47,797 nucleotides of DNA from Streptomyces sp. A1136 (GTDB taxonomy: Bacteria > Actinomycetota > Actinomycetes > Streptomycetales > Streptomycetaceae). The stretch lies in assembly GCF_004795055.1 (NCBI RefSeq), contig NZ_SSBJ01000046.1, forward strand, positions 1 to 47,797, given 5' to 3'. Shown here piece after piece: positions 16,094 through 24,936 of the stretch (the stretch's first letter is position 1; every line of letters starts with the position of its first letter). Position numbers and translations under genes: made by a program. The notes beneath the pieces were generated by a model. It saw only the letters and a list, made by a program, of their open reading frames with translations, was not told the DNA's origin and ran no database searches.

Positions 16094-17250
16094 CCGCGCG
16101 GCAGGGTCGCCTCGACGACGTACGCGTCCTCGGTGCGGGCCGCCGTCAGGGTCCCGCCCAGGCTGTGGACGCGTTCGGCCATGCTCGCCGTCCCCGAGCC
16201 GGCCGAGACGGGCGCGCGCGCCGGGGTCCGGTCGGGGAGCGCGTTGGCCACGCGGATGCGCAGACACCGTCCGTCGACCGTGACCGACACCTCGATGGTC
16301 TCGCCCCGGGCGTGCTTGGCGGCGTTGGTCAGGCACTCCTGCACCACCCGGTAGACCGCCGCCTGGCGCAGCGGCGACACGTCCCGCGCCTGAGGCTCGA
16401 TCACCAGCCGTACGGGCGAGCCCGCTTGCCCGCTCCGTCGGGCGAGTTCTTCCAGCCCGTCCACCCCCGGGGTCGCCGCCCGCTCCCCGCGCTGCACGAT
16501 GATCTCGTTGAGCACGAGGTGGGCACGGCGCGCCGTGTCGGCGAGCTCCTCGAACTCCTTCGCGTACTCGCTCTCGCGGGCCCGCACCGCCAGCACCTCC
16601 GAACGCACCGTCAGCAGGGTCAACTCCCGGCCGACGAAGTCGTGGACGTCGCGGGCGACGGAGGTCCGCTCGTCCCGGACGGCTTCGAGTACGGCGGACT
16701 CCGCCCGGCGCGTGTCGAGTTCGCGCACGAGGTCGTGCCGGTAGGCGGCGATGCCGACGGCGGAGGCGAGCACCCCGATCGGCACGACCAGGCTGAGGAA
16801 GGCGCTGAGGGTCTCCGCCCTCGGTTCGGGCCAACCCGGCAGGCTGAACACGGCGAGCGCGAAGGCCACGTAGCCGGTGGTGGCGAGGATTCCGGCCCGG
16901 CGGCCCCGATAGCGGCCGACGGAGTACAGGGCGAACTGGATCAGCGTCAGCTCGTGCAGCCAGCCGATGAACAGCAGCGCGGTGAGGTAGGCGACCCAGG
17001 GCAGCCGGCGCCGTACCAGCAGGCTCGCGCAGCCCGCGGTGAGGACGGCGGCGGCGGCCGGACCGTTCGGGGAATGGTCGGCGGCGGCGAGTCCCGGCAG
17101 GTCCAGCGCCATCAGAGCGAGGCAGCCCAGCGCCGTCAGGACGTCCAGGGCCCGCGGTGACCCGGCCCGACCCTCGGCGACCCGGCGACCGGCGGACACG
17201 ACCCGGTGGAGCGCCGAGGCGACGGGCTTGACGTGCATGCCCCCCATCAT
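16090..17250 (-). CDS. Sensor histidine kinase (HisKA_3 type), orphan
   Basis: About 386 residues. The N-terminal half holds roughly five hydrophobic helices (ALDVLTALGCLALMALDL through SLVVPIGVLASAVGIAAY). A dimerisation/phosphoacceptor segment follows, DERTSVARDVHDFVGREL, with the acceptor His in VHD. The HATPase has an N-box-like VVQECLTNAAKHA and a G-box-like GSGTASMAERVHSLGG. This is the NarX/DesK class that signals to LuxR-type regulators; the signal is unknown. No response regulator gene is adjacent, so the partner must be elsewhere. The start could be ATG 17250 or 17238; neither has a convincing ribosome site. Confidence 0.88.
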   Translation of the reverse strand: MMGGMHVKPVASALHRVVSAGRRVAEGRAGSPRALDVLTALGCLALMALDLPGLAAADHSPNGPAAAAVLTAGCASLLVRRRLPWVAYLTALLFIGWLHELTLIQFALYSVGRYRGRRAGILATTGYVAFALAVFSLPGWPEPRAETLSAFLSLVVPIGVLASAVGIAAYRHDLVRELDTRRAESAVLEAVRDERTSVARDVHDFVGRELTLLTVRSEVLAVRARESEYAKEFEELADTARRAHLVLNEIIVQRGERAATPGVDGLEELARRSGQAGSPVRLVIEPQARDVSPLRQAAVYRVVQECLTNAAKHARGETIEVSVTVDGRCLRIRVANALPDRTPARAPVSAGSGTASMAERVHSLGGTLTAARTEDAYVVEATLPRG

Positions 17251-17327
17251 GCGTGGTCGGCTCAGGCGATCGGATCGGGGTCGCGGGGGCGCGGGGGTGA
17301 GATGCCGCACTCCGGGCACGTACGGCG

Positions 17328-17362
17328 AAGGCCCCCGCACCGGCGGACGGTGCGGGGGCCTT
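17328..17362 (-). terminator. Terminator of valS
   Basis: Strong inverted repeat of AAGGCCCCCGCACCG and its complement around a 5-nt centre, 30 bp beyond the valS stop. It has the usual GC-rich Streptomyces form, flanked by AA/TT. Confidence 0.8.
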
Positions 17363-17391
17363 GGCGGCCAACCCCGAAGGGGGCCCGGCGG

Positions 17392-20013
17392 CTACGCTGC
17401 CGGGAGCCCGTCCAGCTGGGCCTGGATGCGGGCGATGTCCGCCTCGGCCTTGGCGAGACGGCCCTTGATCTTGTCCACGACGTTGTCGGGCGCCTTGGCG
17501 ATGAACGCCTCGTTCCCGAGCTTCGCCTCGGCCTGCTGCTTCTCCTTCTCGGCGGCGCCGAGGTCCTTGGTGAGGCGCTTGCGCTCGGCCGCCACGTCGA
17601 TGGTCCCCGACAGGTCGAGGGCGACGGTGGCCCCGGCGACGGGCAGGGTGGCGGTGGCGTGGAACTCCTCGCCCTCCGGCTGGAGGCGCAGCAGCTGGCG
17701 GATGGCCGCCTCGTGCGCGGCGAGCGCCGTACCGGTCAGGTCCAGGCGGGCCGGGACCTTCTGACCGTCCTGGAGCCCCTGCTCCTTGCGGAAGCGGCGG
17801 ACCTCGGTGACGACCGCCTGGACGGTCGCGACCTCGGCCTCGGCGGCCTCGTCGCGGAAACCGCTGTCCTTCGGCCACTCGGCGATGACGAGGGACTCGC
17901 GGCCGGTCAGCGTCGTCCACAGCGTCTCGGTGACGAAGGGGACCACCGGGTGCAGCAGGCGCAGCATGACGTCGAGGACCTCGCCGAGGACCCGGCCGGA
18001 GACCCCGGCCTGCTCGCCGCCCGCGAAGAACGTCGTCTTCGAGAGCTCGACGTACCAGCTGAAGACCTCGTCCCACGCGAAGTGGTAGAGCGAGTCCGAC
18101 AGCTTCGAGAACTGGTAGTCCTCGTAGAACGCGTCGACCTCGGCCACGGTCTTGTTGAGCCGGGACAGGATCCAGCGGTCGGTCGCCGACATCTCCTCGG
18201 GGGTCGGCAGCGGGCCCTCGATGGTGGCGCCGTTCATCAGCGCGAAGCGCGTGGCGTTCCAGATCTTGTTGGCGAAGTTGCGGGAGGCCTGGACCCAGTC
18301 CTCGCCGATCGGGACGTCGACGCCCGGGTTGGCGCCGCGGGCCAGGGTGAAGCGGACGGCGTCGGAGCCGTACTCGTCCATCCAGTCCAGCGGGTTGACC
18401 GCGTTGCCGAAGGACTTCGACATCTTCTTGCCGAACTGGTCGCGGACCATGCCGTGCAGGGCGATGGTGTGGAACGGCGGGGTGCCGTCCATCGCGTAGA
18501 TGCCGAACATCATCATCCGGGCGACCCAGAAGAAGAGGATGTCGTAGCCGGTGACCAGGACGGAGTTCGGGTAGAACTTCGCCAGGCTCTCGGTCTGGCG
18601 GGGCCAGCCGAGGGTGGAGAAGGGCCACAGGCCGGAGGAGAACCAGGTGTCGAGGACGTCGGTGTCCTGGGTCCAGCCCTCGCCGGCGGGCGGCTGCTCG
18701 TCCGGACCGACGCAGACGACCTCGCCGTTCGGGCCGTACCAGACCGGGATGCGGTGGCCCCACCAGAGCTGGCGCGAGATGCACCAGTCGTGCAGGTTGT
18801 CGACCCAGTCGAAGTAGCGCTTCTCCATCTCCTGCGGGTGGATCTTGACCTTGCCGTCGCGGACCGCGTCACCGGCGGCCTTGGCGAGCGGACCGACCTT
18901 GACCCACCACTGCATCGACAGACGCGGCTCGATGGTGGTCTTGCAGCGCGAGCAGTGGCCCACGGAGTGGGAGTACGGGCGCTTCTCGGCGACGATCCGG
19001 CCGTCGGCGCGCAGCGCGGCGACGATGGCGGAACGGGCCTCCAGGCGGTCCAGGCCCTGGAAGGGGCCGTGGGCCGTGATGACGGCGTGCTCGTCCATGA
19101 CCGCGAGGTTCGCCAGGCCGTGGCGCTGGCCGATCTCGAAGTCGTTCGGGTCGTGCGCCGGGGTCACCTTGACGGCGCCGGTCCCGAACTCGGGGTCGAC
19201 GTGCTCGTCGGCCACGACCGGGATGCGCCGGCCGGTCAACGGCAGCTCGATCTCGGTGCCGACCATGTGCTTGTAGCGCTCGTCGTCCGGGTGGACGGCG
19301 ACGGCCGTGTCACCGAGCATCGTCTCGGCGCGGGTCGTCGCGACGACGATGGAGGCGTCGCCCTCGCCGTAGCGGATGGAGACGAGCTCGCCGTCGTCGT
19401 CCTGGTACTCGACCTCGATGTCGGAGATCGCCGTCAGGCAGCGCGGGCACCAGTTGATGATCCGCTCGGCGCGGTAGATCAGCTCGTCGTCGTAGAGCTT
19501 CTTGAAGATCGTCTGGACGGCCTCCGACAGGCCCTCGTCCATCGTGAAGCGCTCTCGCGACCAGTCGACCCCGTCGCCCAGACGGCGCATCTGGCCGGAG
19601 ATCTGACCGCCGGACTCGCCCTTCCACTGCCAGACGCGCTCGACGAACGCCTCACGGCCGAGGTCGTGACGGGACTTGCCCTCCTTGGCCAGCTCGCGCT
19701 CGACGACGTTCTGGGTGGCGATGCCCGCGTGGTCCATGCCGGGCTGCCACAGCGTCTCGTAGCCCTGCATGCGCTTGCGGCGGGTGAGGGCGTCGATCAG
19801 CGTGTGCTCGAAGGCGTGCCCCAGGTGGAGGCTTCCGGTGACGTTCGGCGGCGGGATGACGATGGCGTACGGAGGCTTCTCGCTCTTCTCGTCCGCCTCG
19901 AAGTACCCACGCTCTACCCAGCGCTCGTAGAGCTTCCCCTCTACCTCGGCCGGCGCGTACTGGGTCGGCAGTTCGGAGTTGGGGCTGCTGGGTGTCTGCG
20001 TGTTCTCGGTCAC
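17392..20013 (-). CDS. valS: Valyl-tRNA synthetase
   Basis: 873 residues from the GTG at 20013 (VTENTQTPSSPNSELPTQY), a start that fits Streptomyces homologues. Class I signatures are present: PPPNVTGSLHLGHAFEH (HIGH-type, HLGH) and KKMSKSFGN (KMSKS). The editing domain contains TTRAETMLGDTAVAVHP. The C-terminal coiled-coil arm (RKRLTKDLGAAEKEKQQAE) is typical of ValRS. It charges tRNA-Val and edits Thr-tRNA. I looked for a T-box leader upstream and saw none in the 90-bp gap to the divergent gene at 20111. Confidence 0.97.
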   Translation of the reverse strand: MTENTQTPSSPNSELPTQYAPAEVEGKLYERWVERGYFEADEKSEKPPYAIVIPPPNVTGSLHLGHAFEHTLIDALTRRKRMQGYETLWQPGMDHAGIATQNVVERELAKEGKSRHDLGREAFVERVWQWKGESGGQISGQMRRLGDGVDWSRERFTMDEGLSEAVQTIFKKLYDDELIYRAERIINWCPRCLTAISDIEVEYQDDDGELVSIRYGEGDASIVVATTRAETMLGDTAVAVHPDDERYKHMVGTEIELPLTGRRIPVVADEHVDPEFGTGAVKVTPAHDPNDFEIGQRHGLANLAVMDEHAVITAHGPFQGLDRLEARSAIVAALRADGRIVAEKRPYSHSVGHCSRCKTTIEPRLSMQWWVKVGPLAKAAGDAVRDGKVKIHPQEMEKRYFDWVDNLHDWCISRQLWWGHRIPVWYGPNGEVVCVGPDEQPPAGEGWTQDTDVLDTWFSSGLWPFSTLGWPRQTESLAKFYPNSVLVTGYDILFFWVARMMMFGIYAMDGTPPFHTIALHGMVRDQFGKKMSKSFGNAVNPLDWMDEYGSDAVRFTLARGANPGVDVPIGEDWVQASRNFANKIWNATRFALMNGATIEGPLPTPEEMSATDRWILSRLNKTVAEVDAFYEDYQFSKLSDSLYHFAWDEVFSWYVELSKTTFFAGGEQAGVSGRVLGEVLDVMLRLLHPVVPFVTETLWTTLTGRESLVIAEWPKDSGFRDEAAEAEVATVQAVVTEVRRFRKEQGLQDGQKVPARLDLTGTALAAHEAAIRQLLRLQPEGEEFHATATLPVAGATVALDLSGTIDVAAERKRLTKDLGAAEKEKQQAEAKLGNEAFIAKAPDNVVDKIKGRLAKAEADIARIQAQLDGLPAA

Positions 20014-20110
20014 GCACCACAGGATACGGGCGGCCCCGCCCCGGTTACGAATCCGTTCCACCCTCCGGCCCGCCTTGACCGGGGCATGACGGATCGGTCT
20101 CACTGTGCGC

Positions 20111-20752
20111 ATGAACGAGATCACCGGGCAGCCCGCCGCGGCCCCTTCGGTACATCCCTACGCGTCCGTCCCCAACGTCCCGCCGAAGAAGCGGGTGCTC
20201 GTCAAGGTCGGGGTGGCACTGGGGGCGGTCGTGGGCGTGATCGCCGGCAAGGTGGCCGTGAGCGCGGTCCTCGACGGCGGCCCGTCCGACGCCGGACGGT
20301 ACCGGCTGACGCCGCCCGCCTCCTTCCAGGGCCTGACGCTCCAGGACTCCGGGCCGCGCGTCGACGCGATCAAGCTGGGGCAGGGCCCGCGGAAGCCGGG
20401 CACCGAGCAGGTCGCCGTGGTCTACGCCGACGGGTCGGGCACCGCGCGGCTGGTGGTCAGCGGGGCGGCCGGCCGATTCGACGACCGGGACCCCGGCTCG
20501 GTGCTGACCCGCGGCCTCCACGACATGGGGGCGGCGGACACGGTCCCCAAGCCGGCCGGGACGCCGGAGGGCGCCGCCATGAGCTGCGGCACGGTCCGCA
20601 TCGACGCCGGCACGCTCCCGGTGTGCATGTGGGCGGACCACAGCTCGCTCGTCACGGTCACCGTCCCGGTGGAGAACGAGCCGGTCGCGATCGCCGCGCT
20701 CGCGGAGCAGACCCGGGCGTTGCGGGGCGTGATGGAGGTCCGGGCGTCGTAG
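20111..20752 (+). CDS. Membrane-anchored hypothetical protein, paralog of the next gene
   Basis: About 213 residues. A short cytoplasmic Pro/Ala-rich head is followed by one membrane helix (KVGVALGAVVGVIAGKVAVSAV near residue 35) and an exported domain. That domain ends with MSCGTVRI, LPVCMWADHSSLVTVTV and a helical tail. The same Cys, Cys-x-Trp-x-Asp-His-Ser pattern occurs in the neighbouring protein, so the two are related; the two Cys may pair. A TTGACC at 20075-20080 and a weak -10 ending 6 nt before the ATG at 20111 suggest a leaderless transcript; GTG 20105 is the alternative start. I do not recognise a function. Divergent from valS. Confidence 0.75.
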   Translation: MNEITGQPAAAPSVHPYASVPNVPPKKRVLVKVGVALGAVVGVIAGKVAVSAVLDGGPSDAGRYRLTPPASFQGLTLQDSGPRVDAIKLGQGPRKPGTEQVAVVYADGSGTARLVVSGAAGRFDDRDPGSVLTRGLHDMGAADTVPKPAGTPEGAAMSCGTVRIDAGTLPVCMWADHSSLVTVTVPVENEPVAIAALAEQTRALRGVMEVRAS

Positions 20753-20845
20753 TTCGGTAACGCCTGGGGCCCCGGAGCCCGGGCCTGCGGGAACCTCGGC
20801 CAAGATATGACCAACATAAGAAGTTCCTAAAGGGGGACGCGGGTC

Positions 20846-21802
20846 ATGAGTTACAACCAGCCGGGACCGTATGGTCAGCAGCCGCAGCAGCCGGGACCGT
20901 ACGGGGGCCCGCCGCCGCAGCCCGCTCCCCCGTACGGCCAGCCCGCGCCGCAGCCCGGCTACGGCTACCCGCAGCAGGCCCCGCCGCCGGCCTACCCCCA
21001 GCAGCCGGGCTACCCCCAGCAGCCCCCGCAGCCGGCCTACGGCTACCAGCAGCCGGGCATGCCGCCGCAGCCCCCGTACGGCGGGATGCCCCCGCAGCAG
21101 CCGCCGAAGAAGTCCAAGGCGGGCGCGGTGATCGCGGTCCTGGTGGTCCTCGGCGTGATCGCGGGCGCCGGCTGGTACTTCACCAAGGGCGGCGGCGCCT
21201 CGGGCACGGTGGCGGCGGACACGAAGGGCTACAAGCTGGCCTTCCCGGCGTCGGTGGACGCCTACCAGTTGCAGCCGCAGAAGGCCGGCGCACCGGACCC
21301 GAACGCCCCTCTGCAGGGAGAGGGGAAGACGAAGGCCGAGGCACTCGGGGTCATGAACCCGCACAACGCGACCGCCTCGTACGCCAACAGCCCCGGCGGC
21401 AAGGGCAAGGTACTGAACGCCAACGGCATGTGGGGTGACGTCGGCTCACCGGAGAAGTCCGTGGACGCCTACTTCGCCAACATCAGCGCGAGCAACAAGG
21501 ACACCGCGGCGCTCGGTTTCAAATACGAAGTGGTCGGCACTCCGAAGGCCTACACCCCGGCGGGCTTCAAGGGCGCCGTGATGAAGTGCGCCGACCTCAA
21601 GGCGACCGCCCTCAAGCCCACCAAGCCCGGCGAACCCAGCTCGGTCACGATTCCCCAGTGCGCTTGGGGAGACCACTCCACCGTCGTCGCGGTCAACGTG
21701 ATCGACGCTGCCGCCGTCGCCATGGGCGGCAGCAGCGGCACCCAGGACGAGCTGTCCCAGCTGGTCGCCAAGCTCTACAACACCTCGCGCACCAAGGCCT
21801 GA
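20846..21802 (+). CDS. Pro/Gln/Tyr-rich membrane-anchored hypothetical protein
   Basis: 318 residues. The first 90 or so are a low-complexity PYGQQPQQPGPYGG-type tract that should lie in the cytoplasm. A single helix (AVIAVLVVLGVIAGAGWYF) follows, then an exported domain of about 200 residues. The C-terminal part has MKCADLK, IPQCAWGDHSTVVAVNV and a helix, matching its upstream neighbour. ATG at 20846 with AAGGGGGA about 10 nt upstream. Such proteins are frequent in Streptomyces, and none I know has a proven role. It ends at a strong bidirectional terminator. Confidence 0.82.
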   Translation: MSYNQPGPYGQQPQQPGPYGGPPPQPAPPYGQPAPQPGYGYPQQAPPPAYPQQPGYPQQPPQPAYGYQQPGMPPQPPYGGMPPQQPPKKSKAGAVIAVLVVLGVIAGAGWYFTKGGGASGTVAADTKGYKLAFPASVDAYQLQPQKAGAPDPNAPLQGEGKTKAEALGVMNPHNATASYANSPGGKGKVLNANGMWGDVGSPEKSVDAYFANISASNKDTAALGFKYEVVGTPKAYTPAGFKGAVMKCADLKATALKPTKPGEPSSVTIPQCAWGDHSTVVAVNVIDAAAVAMGGSSGTQDELSQLVAKLYNTSRTKA

Positions 21803-21810
21803 CGCCGGCG

Positions 21811-21858
21811 CATACGCGAAGGGGCGCCCCGGTGGACCGGGGCGCCCCTTCGCGTATG
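21811..21858. terminator. Bidirectional terminator between convergent genes
   Basis: Perfect 22-bp stem (21811-21832 with 21837-21858) closed by a TGGA tetraloop, between the rightward Pro-rich gene and the leftward clpX. It is close enough to both stop codons to serve both strands. Confidence 0.88.
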
Positions 21859-21868
21859 TCCGTTGCGG

Positions 21869-23155
<1,287 letters not shown>

Positions 23156-23228
23156 GAGGTGCTTCCCCTTCGCCTGGGAGACGCCTGGTTCAGCGCTCCT
23201 GGTGCCTCATATCCGACGGTACCTTGCC

Positions 23229-23250
23229 GGGGGCCCCGAACGGGGCCCCC
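23229..23250 (-). terminator. Terminator hairpin after clpP2
   Basis: 10-bp stem GGGGGCCCCG/CGGGGCCCCC with a very short loop, about 60 nt past the clpP2 stop. It separates the clpP1-clpP2 unit from clpX. Confidence 0.65.
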
Positions 23251-23308
23251 TTGACGTGGTTCACATCGCCGAATGCGACAGCGTGACCACGCCAACTCGC
23301 GGCAAGGA

Positions 23309-23983
23309 TCAGACCGCGGTGCTCTTGCGGGTGGAGACGACCTGGTCGATCAGGCCGTACGCGAGTGCGTCCTCGGCAGTGAGGATCTTGTCGCGCTCGA
23401 TGTCGTCGCGGATCTTCTCGATCGGCGTGGTCGAGTGCTTGGCCAGCATGGTCTCCAGCTGGTCGCGCATGCGCAGGATCTCGTTGGCCGCGATCTCCAG
23501 GTCGGAGAGCTGCTCACGACCGGTGCCGCCGGACGGCTGGTGGATCAGGACACGGGCGTTGGGCAGGGCCAGACGCTTGCCGGGGGTACCGGCGGCGAGC
23601 AGGACGGCGGCGGCGGAGGCCGCCTGGCCCATGCAGACCGTCGAGATGTCCGGCTTCACGAACTGCATCGTGTCGTAGATCGCCGTCAGCGCGGTGAAGG
23701 AGCCACCGGGGCTGTTGATGTAGATGGAGATGTCGCGGTCCGGGTCCATCGACTCCAGGCACAGCAGCTGCGCCATGACGTCGTTGGCCGACGCGTCGTC
23801 AATCTGCACGCCGAGGAAGATGATGCGCTCCTCGAAGAGCTTCGCGTACGGGTCGTACTCGCGCACACCCTGCGAGGTGCGCTCGACGAAACGCGGGATC
23901 ACGTACCGGTTGTCCACCTGAGGGCCGGTGTAGAGGCCGCTCGCGGGAGAGAGGTTGTTCATGTGCATCTGGGTGTTCACCAT
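23309..23983 (-). CDS. clpP2: ATP-dependent Clp protease proteolytic subunit 2
   Basis: 224 residues. Serine protease triad context: Ser in GQAASAAAVLLAAG, His in VLIHQPSGGTG, and Asp in the DDIERDKILTAEDA segment. The first 25-30 residues are a propeptide of the kind processed in Streptomyces ClpP2. It lies 48 bp after clpP1 on the same strand; the two subunits form a mixed two-ring tetradecamer with ClpX or ClpC. Confidence 0.97.
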   Translation of the reverse strand: MVNTQMHMNNLSPASGLYTGPQVDNRYVIPRFVERTSQGVREYDPYAKLFEERIIFLGVQIDDASANDVMAQLLCLESMDPDRDISIYINSPGGSFTALTAIYDTMQFVKPDISTVCMGQAASAAAVLLAAGTPGKRLALPNARVLIHQPSGGTGREQLSDLEIAANEILRMRDQLETMLAKHSTTPIEKIRDDIERDKILTAEDALAYGLIDQVVSTRKSTAV

Positions 23984-24031
23984 CCTGGTGGCGTTCTGCG
24001 GGCGGGAGCTTGCCTGGTGCGGGGCCGGGGA

Positions 24032-24649
24032 TCAGGCCCCGGTGCCGCCACCGCCGGGGACCAGGGACGCGGCGGAGATGATCTCGTCGATGAGGCCGTA
24101 CTCCTTGGCCTCCTCCGCCGTGAACCAGCGGTCGCGGTCGCCGTCGCGGATGATGGCCTCCACGGTCTGGCCGGAGTGGTGAGCGGTGATCTCGGCCATC
24201 CGCTGCTTGGTGCGCAGCAGGTACTGGGCCTGGATCTTGATGTCCGAGGCGGTGCCACCGATGCCGGCGGAGCCCTGGTGCATCAGGATGTCGGTGTTCG
24301 GCAGCGCGAAGCGCTTGCCGGCCGTACCGCCGGTGAGCAGGAACTGGCCCATGGAGGCCGCCATGCCCATGCCGATGGTGACGATGTCGTTCTTGATGTA
24401 CTGCATGGTGTCGTAGACCGCCATGCCGGCCGTCACCGAGCCGCCGGGGCTGTTGATGTACAGGTAGATGTCCTTCTCCGGCTCGGCGGCCAGGAGGAGG
24501 AGCTGCGCGGTGATCTTGTTGGCGATGTCGTCGTCGACCTGCTGACCGAGGAAGATGATGCGCTCGCTGAGCAGCCGGTTGTAGACATGGTCGCCGAGGC
24601 CACCACCGATGGACGGCTCACCCGCGGCGTAAGGCTTCAGATTCGTCAC
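24032..24649 (-). CDS. clpP1: ATP-dependent Clp protease proteolytic subunit 1
   Basis: 205 residues from the GTG at 24649 (VTNLKPYAAGEPSIGGG), which has AGGTGG upstream. An upstream in-frame extension RRRRAGGY resembles the N-terminus annotated in some Streptomyces, so a slightly longer protein is possible. Catalytic Ser in GMAASMGQFLL, His in LMHQGSAGIGG, Asp in DGDRDRWFTAEEA. The residue after HQ is Gly, where E. coli ClpP and the ClpP2 here have Pro. The C-terminus is Gly-rich. A ClgR-type operator lies 166-179 nt upstream of the start. Confidence 0.95.
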   Translation of the reverse strand: MTNLKPYAAGEPSIGGGLGDHVYNRLLSERIIFLGQQVDDDIANKITAQLLLLAAEPEKDIYLYINSPGGSVTAGMAVYDTMQYIKNDIVTIGMGMAASMGQFLLTGGTAGKRFALPNTDILMHQGSAGIGGTASDIKIQAQYLLRTKQRMAEITAHHSGQTVEAIIRDGDRDRWFTAEEAKEYGLIDEIISAASLVPGGGGTGA

Positions 24650-24814
24650 GTATCCACCTGCTCGTCTCCGACGGCCACATGCCGTCTCAGCGTCTCGTTC
24701 TGGGGCGCGGACCAGCCGGTGCGAACGATGTCCGCCGGCGTCGGGTACTCCCGTGCCCTCGTATTCATGGACCCTAACGCGCAGGTCGGACAACGCCATC
24801 CCGCTTCCCGAACT

Positions 24815-24828
24815 GTTCGCTCGGAGCG
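24815..24828. promoter_or_regulatory. ClgR operator upstream of clpP1
   Basis: The sequence GTTCGC-TCGGA-GCG matches exactly the published Streptomyces ClgR consensus GTTCGC-N5-GCG. It sits in the clpP1 upstream region, on the plus strand. ClgR activates clpP1clpP2 and other protease genes. Confidence 0.8.
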
Positions 24829-24858
24829 CAAGGTCCGGGGCCCTTCGCGCGGTACGAC

Positions 24859-24892
24859 GGAGGGCCCGGACGCAGTCGCGTCCGGGCCCTCC
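24859..24892 (-). terminator. Terminator of tig
   Basis: 15-bp perfect stem (GGAGGGCCCGGACGC and complement) with an AGTC loop, about 45 nt past the tig stop. It isolates tig from the clpP1 promoter. Confidence 0.85.
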
Positions 24893-24936
24893 GGGGCACT
24901 GCCGGGTGGGCGGGACCTGGGGCCCGCCCGGGGGCG

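Noticed and set aside
14954..18784. A 1276-codon open frame on the minus strand
   Set aside because: It crosses mbl, the sensor kinase and valS in the wrong frame, and its product is Arg/Gly/Pro-rich. Long spurious frames are normal in DNA of this GC content.
20014..20110. T-box or other riboswitch before valS
   Set aside because: The gap to the divergent gene is too short, and no T-box sequence is visible.
17206..20760. A 1184-codon open frame on the plus strand, antisense to valS
   Set aside because: Composition is Val/Asp/Gly/Leu-biased antisense reading; valS is unmistakable on the other strand.
20871..21120. CRISPR-like or tandem DNA repeat
   Set aside because: The repetitive CAGCAGCCGGG-type DNA encodes the Pro/Gln/Tyr-rich head of the protein; spacing is irregular and there are no spacers. 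No CRISPR array was seen anywhere in the window.
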